Positions 1-11,519 of a stretch of DNA of 64,000 bases are shown here, piece after piece (the stretch's first letter is position 1; each line of letters begins with the position of its first letter). The notes beneath the pieces are model-generated. The model had not been told where the DNA came from. It saw nothing but the letters and a program-made list of their open reading frames with translations, and ran no database searches. The stretch is from Bryum argenteum (taxonomy: Eukaryota > Streptophyta > Bryopsida > Bryales > Bryaceae). The stretch covers positions 15,683,001-15,747,000 of the forward strand of contig CM073321.1 of assembly GCA_037043015.1 (NCBI GenBank), read 5' to 3'. A program made the position numbers and the translations under genes.

Positions 1-2
1 TA

Positions 3-1382
3 CGAAATATACAAGAATCGCATAGGCTTTACATTGGGGCAAAAAAGGAAGGATACCACAATTTGTGTCAGGAGCTTCACCAATACCTGGAGCGTTGTTT
101 TGAAAACAATTATAAACTTTGTGATTGTACCAACTTCTAAGACCACGGTACATGGTTGAACCTCAGAGTGGTAGAGTTGACTACCAACACCGTGGACGCC
201 TTGACGTATATTTCGGGGAAGAAATTGACAGACAAGAGCAAATGGACAATCGAAGATGAAGAACTAGTTACAAAGCTAGATATAGTGAAAAGTTTTGGTC
301 AATCTTTTTCGAAAGGTCGTGGGAAGAGTAATGAGACATGGAAATTAAAAGCCGAGGATGTTGTTATGTCTCATTGCAACAGTCAAACTTTCAAGTGGCT
401 GGAATCAACCGTTACCGTGGTATCTATGTCAGGACAACGTATCCAAGGTGGATATGGGAAGGTTACTAAGGTGGTGTTTACAAAACTTCAACATATTCCT
501 AGTTGGATTCCATTCGCGCGTAAACAATCGATGAACGTGAAGAACAAGAGGGAGAAGCGCATGGCAATCGTAAATGAGGCGGGTGGATGTCCAGTGAAGC
601 ACCCTAGAATCATCAGACTATCGTACTTGCATCCTAGAACAATGGATGGATTTTCGCTATGGTGAAACGGAGGTAGCTTTAAAGCTTTTGACATCCATAT
701 CAATCGGAAAATCCCAAAGCACTTGGAATATGACGACATTCGAAAAGAGCGGAACTCAGGGCTATCCGATATACAACTACGTTGGGTTGTAACATTCCGT
801 AAACGACGACTTGACTTGGCATTTTCGTTGCTTGTCATTGTGGAAAAGTGTCATGAACACAATTATCTACACAACGACATTACTCCAACCAATGTTCTAT
901 TGCATTTCGATGATTGGAAACCAGATACGGTTTACATCGGGCTTTGTGATTGGGGGATTTTAAGTCGAGTGGTGGAACAAGCGCCATCCAAGTATGGATT
1001 TGCAAAGCTAGAGGACTTGAATGAAGAACGTAAACGGCGAAAATTTGTGGCACCGGAATTATGGTTTTTGTATGGTCCATGCGATTCTGACAATCCCCTT
1101 GAGGTTATGGAATGCAAACACATATATTCCAAGGCAATCGATGCATTCTCCGCCGGGTGGTTAGCACAACATATTTGGCAAAAAAAGTATGATATGAAGT
1201 ACTTTATGCCACACCGCAGAGACCGCGCCATGAATCACGAGTATCTCAGCTTCAAATTAAAAGCCCTTCAGAACGCGGATGTGTCCAAAAGGTTGATTGT
1301 GTCCGATGTTATTGAGGCCTTAGAAAAGTATCCATTTAATTGGACCATGCCCATGTGTTGTTTCCGTAATTCAGCTATTTAG
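3..1382 (+). pseudogene. Protein-kinase-like gene, decayed, 5' end outside window
   Basis: One frame reads from the window edge to the TAA at 1380-1382, broken only by TAA at 138-140 and TGA at 663-665. It encodes a recognisable protein-kinase fold. There is a glycine loop GGYGKVTKV (about 456-482), a candidate ATP-site lysine in FARKQSM, a hinge-like NGGSF just after the TGA, a catalytic loop HNDITPTNVLL (about 870-902, HxD..N), DWG in place of DFG (about 949), and an APE-like FVAPELW near 1047. Family and substrate are not recognisable. HxD, N and DWG suggest an originally active kinase. Both stops are single transitions away from sense codons, so this reads as a decayed copy rather than a spliced gene. 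No start codon is visible. The 3' flank resembles that of the hAT gene at 20.1-23.6 kb. Confidence 0.75.
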
Positions 1383-1492
1383 TTTAGCAGTCTCCAAAGT
1401 TAGCGTGTGCCTACTGTATGTAGGAGGATTGCATGGATAATTACAATACTATATGTACTTCCAATTGTGCACATACATATAATATACGCATC

Positions 1493-1640
1493 AACTTCTC
1501 TTATTCGATGCATTTGTACATCTTCGTAGGACATATTTAATTGCATTGTTTTGATTTGGGTGCACATATTTACTGGTTCCATACCTTGCCAAATACCACT
1601 CAACCTATACATGAATCGATTTGTAAATACCACGAAAAAT
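1493..1640 (+). repeat. 3' module shared with the hAT gene
   Basis: This AT-rich stretch begins about 110 bp after the kinase stop codon. It matches 23771-23950, which follows the hAT coding region. Shared blocks include CTCTTATTCGATGCAT, ACATATTTAATTGCATTG, CCTTGCCAAATACCACTC and GAATCGRTTTGTAAATAC in the same order. The second copy has about 45 extra bases in the middle. The module may be a common 3' UTR or subterminal region of two elements carrying different cargo. Confidence 0.75.
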
Positions 1641-1659
1641 AAAAAATACAAAAAAATCA

Positions 1660-2240
1660 AAAAATAAAAATTTTAAAACAATAAAACCAACAGTAAAAGA
1701 AAAAGTAAAAAAAATTAAGAGCGCACCAACCTCTCCATACTCCTTCTTTCCCCTTAACCCCTCTCCTGCCCCAACTATCCCCGCTCCCTACCCCCTCTAT
1801 TACCGCCCCATCCCCCCTCGCCCCCCCCTAAAAAAAAATAATTGTTTTTTAAAAAAAATATTTTAAAAAAATATTTTAAAAAGTAAAAAAAAAAAAAAAA
1901 ATGCAGCAACCCCCCCTTACCCCTTCTACCCACCTTAACCCCTCTCCTATCCTCTCTGCCCCTGCCCCCTACCCCCGCCCCCTACCCCATCTACCTCCAT
2001 CCCTAACCGCGCCCTGACTCCCCTCTCCCCCGCCCTGACCCCCCGTCTCGACCGCCCCCTACCCCCTCTACTTCCGCCCCCTATCCCCTCTACCTCCGCC
2101 CCTAACCCCGGCCTGACCCCCCCCCTCCCCCACCTTGACCCCCCTCTCCCCCGCCTTGAACCCCTCCTCCGTCCTGACCCTCCCTCCTCCGCCTTGCCCT
2201 GCCTCTCAGTAACCCGCCACCCTCGGCTCAGTCACCCGCC
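1660..2240. repeat. A-rich then C-rich low-complexity tract
   Basis: Poly-A-like DNA (to about 1900) passes through GCAACCCCCCCTTACCCC into several hundred bases of CCCCTACCCCC and CCGCCC variants. The same order, A-rich then GCAACCCCCCTTACC then C-rich, recurs at 19380-19920 and 24000-24660. Apparent proline-rich reading frames here are compositional. Confidence 0.8.
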
Positions 2241-2288
2241 CCGCCTCGAGGAATCTACCCAGGCTTGGTGCTAGGGTTGGTTTAGGGG

Positions 2289-2345
2289 GGATCCAACCAC
2301 TATATAAGGGGCGGACTCCGGGGAATGTAGAGGCGTCAGCGTAGA
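2289..2345 (+). promoter_or_regulatory. TATA promoter module, gene-less copy
   Basis: CCAACCACTATATAAGGGGC followed by GGACTCC matches 19960-19985 almost base for base, where it lies 5' of the hAT reading frame. Here it is followed by TAGAGCG repeats and no recognisable gene, so it is probably an orphan promoter or element end. Confidence 0.6.
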
Positions 2346-2399
2346 GCGTAGAGCGGTGACGGGACAATTTTGACTATTTTATAACAATTTTTTTTCAAA

Positions 2400-2925
2400 G
2401 TAAAGTACCCTATTATTACTTAATTTAATATCTTACTATTTTTAAATGTCTATTTTTAGGGTTTAGGGTCCCTATTTCCGTGGTGTTGGGTCTTCTTTAA
2501 CTGTGGGTTCCACCTCGCAAAAATATTTCATTTGTATTGTCTTGAAGATTTTATGTGAATATATTGAAAGTAGGGCTGATGTCATCATATTGATGAACGT
2601 GTATATTGGAGGCATGACTATTTAAAGGTTAAATTATACATATGTTTTAGGTAATTCTAAATTTTTCTTTTTGAGTTTAGGGTTTAGAGATAAATTAGGG
2701 CTGACGTCATCATGAAAATACAACAAAAATTCAACGAAAGCAAAGAACCCTCGAGATCTATACTACATCCTTAGATAGTTGCCTCTTATGTAACGCGCTG
2801 CTTACACAAGCCCGGCGAGGAATACTGCGCATGTTGTGAAACAATACTGATAAAGGAAAAAATATAAATGACAATAAGATATATAATTTAATTTTCAGTA
2901 ATAGAAACTGTCTCATCGTTTAATC
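2400..2925. other. AT-rich intergenic DNA
   Basis: No coding, RNA or clear repeat signal was recognised, apart from two diverged uses of the phrase AGGGCTGAYGTCATCAT (near 2573 and 2698). Confidence 0.5.
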
Positions 2926-2929
2926 TAAT

Positions 2930-3000
2930 GTAGTGGACGGTTTAGACATAATGATGGCATAGCGGAGGTCCGGGTTCGATCCCCATCGGGCTCGTTGGAG
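2930..3000 (+). other. tRNA-like B-box (SINE head or tRNA relic)
   Basis: GGTCCGGGTTCGATCCCC (about 2969-2986) is a near-perfect Pol III B-box with flanking T-stem pairing. An A-box-like TAGTGGACGG lies about 35 bp upstream. No complete cloverleaf can be folded by eye, so I call it tRNA-derived rather than a tRNA gene. Confidence 0.45.
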
Positions 3001-3659
3001 CATCGCATTGTGCACAAGGCAGCTATCCTGAGCTAATAGGGAAAAACTAGAAGCTTCTATAGACATTGACAAATATAGAGTAGCAGTGATCTATAAGAAC
3101 TTGTATACGTTTTAGAATTTTAAATGTCATTTGAAATAGTGGGGTGTGACAAGTAAACCCAACATATAGATCGAGTACAGAATTGGACATTGAAATTGTT
3201 CAATACGGTTGAAGGTTTCGATACTGGCAAACACACATATATGTAAAATAATGTAAATCATATGAAAGTAATGAGTTGTAGGGTAAGGCAACTCATGAGA
3301 GTTGGCCCTACATAGTCATCTCTGAAATAGTAAAAAAAGTAAACACACTACAATGAAGGTGAAGCACCATTAAAATGATGGTCACACCGATCTGCCTCTA
3401 AGTCAATGTACCTAAGCACACCAGCTCTAAAGCGTCGGCGTGAAGAATTCGGTACATGGGGAGTTGGAGCCGCGACGAAGGCCCGAGCAACATGCTCCGC
3501 ATAAGGGGGTAGAACAAGTGTGGGAGGTGGGCTATTGAAGAGATGAGCGTTTCGGTCAAGTGTCTTGAGATGCTTGCATATCTAAATAATCATAACCAGT
3601 CAATGCTATGAATGTAGTACAGACTTTGAAATCACAAAAAGTCATTGAATTGAATTGAC

Positions 3660-6600
3660 TACACACCTATATAATTGCGAGGCTTCTTTGGTTCATCGCA
3701 GTCGTAATCGTCACCAGAGGTTGATTCCCGACTTTTCTCTTCCAACGGTTTAGAGTGTTTGAAGGTGGCCAAGAGCCCACCAAAAATTTCCTTATCTGCC
3801 TCAAAAGCAATGAGGTGACAATTGGAGCGTGCACATGCGATGATTGAAGCACCTGCAGATTAGGAAATCCACATGAGTACCGAATTTGGAATTCGCAAAC
3901 TGCTTATAAATGGGAACTTGAAGTTTTACCGGTACTAGCGCTAAAGTCAAACATGATTCCCCCATCGTCCGTAAGGCAATCCACAAAGCACTGCAAAAAC
4001 GATAGATCCTTCTCACGTGAGCCGCGCCACGATTTCCCGTTAGTGCGGTAGGTAATGGAACTCGCGTCAGCAAAGTTACTGACCATGTCATCCTCGTCAG
4101 GATTGCGACTCCTGCGTATGCTTGCGCCACCTGTCGTATATTGAACATTTTCACGTAGTCCTTACGAGCATAGACCTTGATGGTAAAGTTATGGGTCTGC
4201 AATAAGCAATTTGAAATAAAAAAACGTAATGTTGAAATGAGAGATTAAACCAAGTGCAATATTCGAAGTATACCTCTCTTGCGGTAGCGCCAGGTTTAAC
4301 CAAAGGAAGGAAGTTATTAGGCTTACCACTCTCGCACAAGCCGGAAATTGTAAGTACTAGCACGATCGTGTAGGATGCGGTCAATTTTGACGTCCTTGGG
4401 GTGCATAATAAGGATAGTCCCAAGGTCAGTCAAATGGTATGAGGCGAAGACAAACACAGACTCGATGTAATACGAAGCATGCTTGTTCCATACGGGAACT
4501 GCGTCCGGCGAGACACCAAGCACGGGCAAGTTCTCGGGAACGTCTGCAAAGATAAGGTCAATCCCGGGATGTTTGGGCTTGTACTCCATCTTCTTGCAAG
4601 GGTAGTCCCTACCCTTTCCAATCTGTAGATTAGACACAAAGTATTTGGAAACCAATAAACATAATAGAGTAACTTTAGAAAGAGAGCAATCCATAGTTAG
4701 AGAGGGATTTACCTTCTTAATGTGTTGAACCATAGCCTCAATAGCGTCTACCCAGCCTGCACCCTTTGTAGACTGCTCAACCAAGGCGGTCGTGTCTCAT
4801 TTCTCTAGGAACATAGGGAGCGTCACAGTTGTAGGAGAAGATGAAGTACTACCCACATTTTTGGGAATAACTATGGGACGCATGGGTCCATTAGATTGCG
4901 TCGGTCCATGTGACAGAGGAGATTCACGAGGGGCTGACGGACGATGGAGGAGTAGATCCCACATTCGAAACCCCACCCTCAGATGCTTGTGTCTACCCTT
5001 GAGCATGCTTTTGTGGCAGAACTGCATGCCTCTCTGAGGCAGCTAGACCTCTTACACCACGCCCACTGTTGTTGACAACCGTCCCTTGGGAAGCTTGTGT
5101 CAGAACAACTTCTCTTTGAACTTTAATGTATACAGAAGCCCACATTTTAGATAAATAACAAAGTACACTAGGAAAAGGTAACTTACATACATTTCAATCT
5201 GCACCACCTGCAAGCTCATCGGAAATGGGAACATCTCCATGCTCTCCCTCGTTGTCTTCATCATTCTCTTTGTGCTCCTCCACCTCCTCTCCTTGTCCCT
5301 CCTCCTCTGGCTCATGGGTAGGCTCTTTTTTGTGACGTTTGCGGCTGCCACCTACATGTCCTCTACCTTTTGGTGCAGCTGAGGGGGGGGGGAGGTGGTG
5401 GTGGAGCACCCGGAAGCATGCAGAAGGCGTCGTCATTATTATCAACCTATAGTGCCACAGGAGCGGCGTCGACCGATTCCGCTATCTGCACAAGATGCTT
5501 CTCTTCCTTGTGAACATGGTGGGTTTGAGACTCTAGAAACTAACCACCAGTCAAGAGTAAAGCCATCTTGAACCGCTGCCTCCGATCATTGGAAAAAATC
5601 AACATCGGTTTCTTCTTCAAGTACGGGACTTGGAACTCAGATGGAATGCCCAATGTTGCGAGACCACCCTTAGCAACGAGCTCTTGTTTGATATACCTAC
5701 AATGAGTATAATCAATTAGAAATACTTCGAAGAATTTGATGATAAGAAAACAGACAATACAAAACGGCGTGCTCGAACCTGAACATTAATCGCTTCTTAG
5801 TTTGAGCACCCCCGCCAATCTTGTCGATGTGGGAGCCTTTAATGAACTTAGGGCTGGCTTTGGGTCCTACGTAAGCATCAAAAGTCTTATCCTATAAAAT
5901 AAGTCGCCATTTTTTGACGTACTCTTCGGGCATCAAAATTGCGTCAAGGTTCGGGATTTGGGGAATCTCTTGTTTGAAGAACTTGTCCTCCTCCTCCTTA
6001 AGATACGTCGCTAACTGCGGTCAACGATTGAAGTTAGTAAAATACATCATAAATTGGTATGGACATAATGGTGTAAGGAATGTGATTGAGTGGATATTAA
6101 GTACCTGCGACCACAATGCTGCACGAGCAAGCCATGCCTCCAACACCCTGTCTTTCATCTCGACCGGGTCCGGAAAGCGAACACTACGTCGGAATGCTAG
6201 AGTGTTATTCCACCAACAAAGCCACATGGTTTTCACTTGAGTTCCTTCGAAACGTTGGTGGTGGCGACCTTCTGGAGGTGCTCCAGAGACATCTCGGGAT
6301 CCTCTCTGACGGCTATAATGAAGATTGATCTACATCGAAATACAACAAAGAGATTAAAAACTTAAATAGAGGGGTGTCGACAAGAGATCGAGAGAAAACA
6401 CTAAGTTTGGTCGACAGAATTCATTCCTTTTGCTCTAATGCTTTTCCTAACTCTGGATTAGCAATGGCAAGCATTTTGTCGAAATCCTTTTGTTGGAATT
6501 GTTTAATCTCAGTCTTGAGAGCCTCGTCCATGGCCGTCCAAACTCCTTGCGCTGTCCTCTCATTTACGGGAGTGTCCTTGTAGTACTGGGCTTGGGCTTC

Positions 6601-7823
6601 GTCGGCGACCTCAGCACATTGCCTCTGGACGATCAAAGAACGCATGTTAGAGAACGTAAAAAGCCTAGTTGAAAATGAATTCATATAGAAGATATGATTA
6701 ATGACGCACCGCGTAGAGGAACTTGATGAAGACGTCTTTAGTCACAAAGTACCAAGTTTGCCTCAGCTTATCTTTTGCAGTGTAACAGTACTTCTAGTCC
6801 TCATTAGAGATCAGGGGTTTTCATTCTTCAAGTGGCACCTTGCCAAACTTGCGCATGCGTTCCAACCTCGATCGCACGCTATCTTCTACATGATCATGCT
6901 CTGTGGAGCTGTCCATGAAGTGATTTCATAGATATATATAGTGTGTATAATACACTACAGTCAAAGAATATTATACAAAATTAAACTAACCAGTCGATGT
7001 CATTCATCGCGTTGATTAGTACTTTGTATTCCGCACGTCCGTCAAGGACAATGCAGTCGACAAAGAAATATCAATCCAGATCATCTCTGGGCATTTGCTC
7101 AATGAAACGCATCCAAGCAGTGACGCGATGATTCCCCTTATAGACGTAGAAGTATATGCCACTGAATTGGCAAAGGTCCGGATCGGCTTGCAATGAGATT
7201 TTGAACCGATCATTTGCCGCTTTCCAATGATGGTTATTCCAAACCGCATCATCGTCCTTCACCAACCGTTGCTTTCCATTCTTGCTAAAGGGAGAAACAT
7301 ATATAACGCGATCGCCCTCTCAATAACCTTTAACAAACTCGTTTGCCAATTTGCAAACATCTGTTTCTATAATGGGACGGACCTTAGGGTAACGGAAGAG
7401 GCGACAAAGGGGGATACGAAGTCAAGATTTCTCGACAGGTTTGATTCTCAACCTAGATATACTGTTGATAGAGTTTCCCTCTTGTTGAGCTCGTAACTCG
7501 TCGGCGCTCCACATAGGATCCATCTCATCCAAATGACTTGGCATTTCAACAACCCCAACCTCCACAATATCTGGGAAAGAAGGAGTTTCCCCGGCAGATC
7601 TAACAATTGGAGACGCTGCTACCATAAATGTATTCCCTTCGTCGACATTGACATCATCGCGCAAAGGCTGTGTATCCGAAATTATCTCTTGAATATCGTC
7701 ATCTTCATCTTCGACTATGGGAGATTGTGAGGTGAGTTGAGGGCGTTGCGCGGTATGAGTCTGAGCGGTAGTCGATGGCGGACCTGACTGCTGTCCCCCA
7801 TCACAACCTTCAGTTGTTGCCAT
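3660..7823 (-). pseudogene. ParB-like/N4-N6 DNA methyltransferase-like gene, copy 1 (decayed)
   Basis: The model starts at ATG 7823 (MATTEGCD...). An acidic, low-complexity N-terminus leads into a frame with a ParB-like YKGNHRVTAW motif (about 7115-7145; ParB families use GxHR). Helical exons follow at about 6890-6720, 6650-6421 and 6330-6115, then a QLATYLKEEEDK exon (about 6015-5780), a YIKQELVAKGG exon (about 5700-5545) and an acidic exon (5445-5194). The methyltransferase part holds LIFADVPENLPVLG (about 4553-4512), where beta-class enzymes have DPPY-N-L (motif IV), and near the C-terminus SASTG spliced to ASIIACARSNC..AFEADKE, in the place of motif I and the acidic SAM ligand. The IV-before-I order fits PF01555-type enzymes. 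GT-AG introns are clear after HIKK (about 4713-4624) and after SASTG. In-frame TGA stops lie at 7422, about 7313, 7071, 6421 and 4797, with TAG near 5900 and frameshifts near 6233, 4320 and 4110. DPPY is degenerate, so activity is unlikely. Confidence 0.65.
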
Positions 7824-8029
7824 GTCGATAGGATCGCTCTTAGATGACAGCGAGGCATTCGATAGTGGGGTCTGCGCAAGAGTTCCGATGAAATTTAGTA
7901 ATCAATAATGATAAATCATATAGAAATAGAGTTGTACAAAAAATTACAATTGAAGACCACATGAACTGTGTCATGTGGTCTGATAATGTATCATGTGAGA
8001 ATATTGTCACAAAAGAAGAATGTATTATT

Positions 8030-8348
8030 CTAGCTAGACTTTGCCGCAATCCTCTTAGAACGTCTTGGGCCAAGTCTAGCTCAAGCTTGAGCTTCTAAGC
8101 GCAATTGCTTATTACGCGCCCTCCAGCACTTCATGTAAGTAGCTCGTTGATCTTCAACAACAGTCAAAGGAGCAGTCAATGTTGATTGAGCAAAGTCGGT
8201 GTTAGTATCTAAAGTAGCAGCTGGAAGTGCCTGAACCAATGTGCGTTTATCCTCTACGTCTATGACTAGCTCACATGCTAGACAAATCGCTATCGCTCTC
8301 AGACTCCACATAAGAGTCCTCTGGCTCGAAGTCAATCGATTCCTCCAT
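8030..8348 (-). pseudogene. Small acidic-to-basic reading frame
   Basis: ATG at 8348 opens an acidic peptide (MEESIDFEPEDSYVESESD). After a frame change near 8290 it continues through CELVIDVEDKRTLVQAL to a basic end, RRSKRIAAKSS, at TAG 8030-8032, with one internal TGA (about 8087). I do not recognise the family. It lies just upstream of the minus-strand gene at 3660-7823 on the same strand and may be a separate decayed gene or a lost 5' exon. Confidence 0.35.
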
Positions 8349-8587
8349 GAGCAAAGACAAGAAAAATTCAGGGCGTCAATATAATATTCTCAATGAGATG
8401 AGAGAAGAAATATTGGTGTTAATATTGAAATGACGGAAGGTATAGATTTGAATCAACTCATATTTTCCTACATAACGTCCTTGATAACAATATGCCACCA
8501 AAAAAGAAGATACTAAATGCGGACAGTCCATCAACTATTTGAAGCAGGCACCATCCAATTCAATGTCAGTTTCGGAGCTCATAGAAT

Positions 8588-9625
8588 ATCAATTTCGTTG
8601 ACGAAACCGACCGAGCTTCTCCTTGTGTTCTGGTGATCGATCACTGATACACCTTGGCAGAGTCACATCGAATTGGATGCACACAGCGTCCACCACAAAC
8701 TTACCAAACTTGCTAGACCTCACTGCGTGATCAAAGACAGAATCGTGCATGAGAACGCGAGCTTCGGCTATGCCTGTATGGGTCCGAACCCCGCTCGCTC
8801 GAAGTGCGCTTGCTAACCGGGCTATGCATTCAAACTTACGCGTCAAAAACGAGGATCCCAAAGCCGGATTCTACAGGGCTCCGATCCGATTCTAACCATA
8901 CCGATCTTCCACATGCCCACCACACGAGTACCGCAAGGCAGTTTCGTTGACGAATGCTACCGAGGTGAGCAGGTTCCAAGCGTGCTGATCGAAGATTGTG
9001 CGGATTCTGAAACTCTACGAGGCTGCCGAATTCGTGGTCCTACATCAGCTGTTTAAGCCGCAAGAGCTCAAGCAGTTTCGTTGACGAATGTTGATAACAC
9101 CACAATCAAAAACGAGAATCCCAAACGACGATTCCGTACAAGGATTCTAAATGACGACTAACTGACATTATGAGAAAAGAACAAACACATACCTGCTGAG
9201 GAATGCGAAAGTCCGTCGAAGCGATTATCTCATCTTCGGTCACCTCCAACTTCCTAGTCGTTTCCCAATACATCTTTTTCACCTAGATATCAAGAATGTG
9301 TAGGGGAACGAAATCACTAGGGTTGGGTCTCAAATCAAGTCTAGTTTGTATGGTTCACATTGCAAACCCATTGAAAAAGGCATGAGTTTATGGCATGAAA
9401 TTTAGTGATGGTAGCTCTTAGTTGTGAAGTTTAGAGCATGAGATGTTTTTCATGGAAGTAGATGTTGAGGTGGGTTTTGACATAGGGCACCAAATTTGAA
9501 ACCTCACCTCGATTATGATGTTGTGTTTTGTGAGAGGAAATCATGAGATAATTCTATCAATGAGGTTACATGGCATTCATGAATGAAAGTGACCAAGTAG
9601 GTGTCAGTTTTGTTGACGAATGTGG
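8588..9625. repeat. Four dispersed GTTTCGTTGACGAAT motifs
   Basis: The motif, or a one-to-two-base variant, occurs near 8593, 8941, 9074 and 9607. The first two of the flanking phrases ACGAGRATCCCAAA (near 8851 and 9112) also repeat. This looks like degraded repeat or LTR leader DNA. No gene is supported here. Confidence 0.55.
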
Positions 9626-9866
9626 TCAGGGACTGTGACTTTGAAGGGCCATAACTTCTTCATAGAATATCCGATTTGGACAAAATCACTTGGGTTGGGT
9701 CTCGAATCAAGTCTAGTTTGTATGGTTCACATTGCAAACCCATTGAAGAAGGCATGAGTTTATGGCATGAAATTTAGTGATGGTAGCTCTTAGTTGTGAA
9801 GTTTAGAGCATGAGAAGATTTTCATGGAAGTAGATGTTAAGGTGGGTTTCGACATTGGACATAAAG
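9305..9866. repeat. Duplicated ~190-bp segment, 372-bp spacing
   Basis: The segment starting at GGTTGGGTCT (9321) recurs at 9693 with few differences over about 170 bp, including GGCATGAGTTTATGGCATGA and GGTAGCTCTTAGTTGTGAAG. The spacer contains GGCCATAACTTCTTCATAG, a phrase type often seen in retroelement leaders. Confidence 0.8.
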
Positions 9867-10198
9867 TATTTGTGAAACCAAAATAAATAAAATAATTATA
9901 ATTTATTTTATTTTTTTGCAATTTCTCTCCTTCTATGTTCAAGATATACATGTATTTAAGACAAATTAGATACTTGTGTATTCAAAACAACTTAGATATT
10001 TGGATGCAATACCAAAGAATGTTTTTGTTTTATATATATATGATAAGGATGCATTCTCCATTATAAACAAGCTCTTTCAAATATTTATTGTTTATGGTAT
10101 TCTGGTATATATTCGTTTGCTATACGCTTGCCATCACCTTGGTACTAGTATGAGATATAAATTTTGACAGCAAATACTAAGGGGGAGGCGGGTTTGCC

Positions 10199-10300
10199 AT
10201 GTGGTAGCTCAAATTTTGAATAAGAGGGGGATTTAGGATGTGGTAGCTCAAATTTTGAATAAAAGGGGGAATTGGGATGTGGTAGCTCAAATTTAAAAAA
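10199..10300. repeat. Three 39-bp tandem copies
   Basis: ATGTGGTAGCTCAAATTT starts at 10199, 10238 and 10277, an exact 39-bp period. Related sequence in reverse complement (CAAGCTACCACATCCC) lies at about 19140-19156, suggesting inverted outer arms of one large element. Confidence 0.8.
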
Positions 10301-10540
10301 GTGCGGGGTTTGGAAGTTGAAAAGGTTCCAAGAGAAAGGAGGGAATAAAACTAAAAAAAATTAAAAAATTAAAAAAAATAAAAAAAAATTAAAAACAATT
10401 CACCTGCCCTTGGAAATCCGCCATTCACAATGGCACCCGCCCTTACCCTCCCAAGAGCCATGGAAAGAGGTTTGCCAGAGCTTTCGCTATCTCCCCCACC
10501 CTTCTCCTTCTTTGAACAAAGCAAGCGTATTTTTGGAGTG

Positions 10541-10616
10541 AGCAAATCCTAACATTCTTCCATGAATTCCGGGATTTTGGTTTCCCAAATATTGTCGGAG
10601 AATGTTTAGATTTGCA
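10541..10616 (-). repeat. Hairpin repeat unit, left arm
   Basis: This ~76-bp unit has AGCAAAT/ATTTGC ends and a CCGGGATT core. It is the reverse complement of units at about 17206-17283, 18157-18236 and 18958-19025. In the right-arm units, AAACATTCC and GGAAATGTTT-type arms flank the core and can pair as a hairpin. Confidence 0.7.
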
Positions 10617-10689
10617 CATGCTAATCCGAGGGCCCTTGCTATTTTAATGAAAAATCCAAGTTTACGAAGAAGAAAAAAGAAGAGAAGGG

Positions 10690-11330
10690 AGAGTTTGTGC
10701 ACTCCTCTCCTCCCCTACCTACCCCCAAGACACCCGCCCCTTTGCACCCGCCCACCACTAGGATATCCGCCTTGCGAACCTAGAACCCACCCTTATATTG
10801 ATAGTATTAAAAAAATATATATATATAAATAAATAAATTGGTACCCGCCTCTCCCCCCCGCCCCAATCACTCGCCCGCCCTACCCCATTTTGCACCCGCC
10901 CCAACCTTTCTGCACCCGCCCTACCCCATTTTGCACTCGACCGATCCCATTTTGCACCCGCCCTACCTCATTTTGCACCCGACCCACCCTTTTTGCACCG
11001 GCCCTACTCATCAGAAGAAAAAAAAAATTTTAAAAATTGGTACCAACCCCCCCAAGTTACCCGCCCCTCTCCCGGTAATCCGCCTCCCCCCGTAATCCGC
11101 CCCCCCGCTAATCCTCCCCTCCCCGTAACCCGCTCCTCACCCGCCCCGCCCCCATGTCATCCGCCCCCCCCCCTCACCCGCCCCGCCCCCACCCCCCCGC
11201 CCGCTCCGCCCCCGCCCGCCTCAAACGTTCACCCGCCCCGCCTTCTATGTCACCCGCCCTTTCAAAAGTTCACCTGCCTTGACAAAAGTTCACTCGCCCT
11301 GACACAATTTCACCCGCCCCAACGCCACGA
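10690..11330. repeat. C-rich minisatellite tract
   Basis: Repeated TTTTGCACCCGCCCTACCCC units give way to CCCGCCCC-type DNA and then to AAAGTTCACCCGCCC units. The same final units occur at 24500-24650. Long proline-rich frames are composition artefacts. Confidence 0.8.
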
Positions 11331-11516
11331 TGGACTTACACGTCACATCCTACGTGGCTTTTTACTGCAAAGTTTGTTACCCACAAAAATTTACACACCT
11401 TCTACAATCAAGGTGGGCAGGCAGGCCGGCCCGTCCGGGACAACTCGTACGCCCATTTTGCCACCCCCCCCCCCCCCCGATCACCTCAACAAGCCCGATT
11501 TCACAACCTTGCCCAA
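11300..11516 (+). mobile_element. hAT-type element end (right end)
   Basis: Sequence from GCCACGATGGACTTACACGT to TTTCACAACCTTG matches the end at 24655-24846 and the reverse complement of the left half of the MITE at 46089-46428. It is therefore a right terminus of the same family. The last 13 bases carry two differences from the perfect inverted repeat. The partner end was not found. Confidence 0.6.
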
Positions 11517-11519
11517 GAG

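Noticed and set aside
2930-3000. Functional tRNA gene
   Set aside because: Only a B-box and a weak A-box are visible; acceptor and anticodon stems do not form.
8589-8861. 90-codon minus-strand frame (MGSSFLTRKFECIARL...)
   Set aside because: No recognised motif. It lies within repeat DNA that begins with a GTTTCGTTGACGAA copy and has no supporting neighbours.
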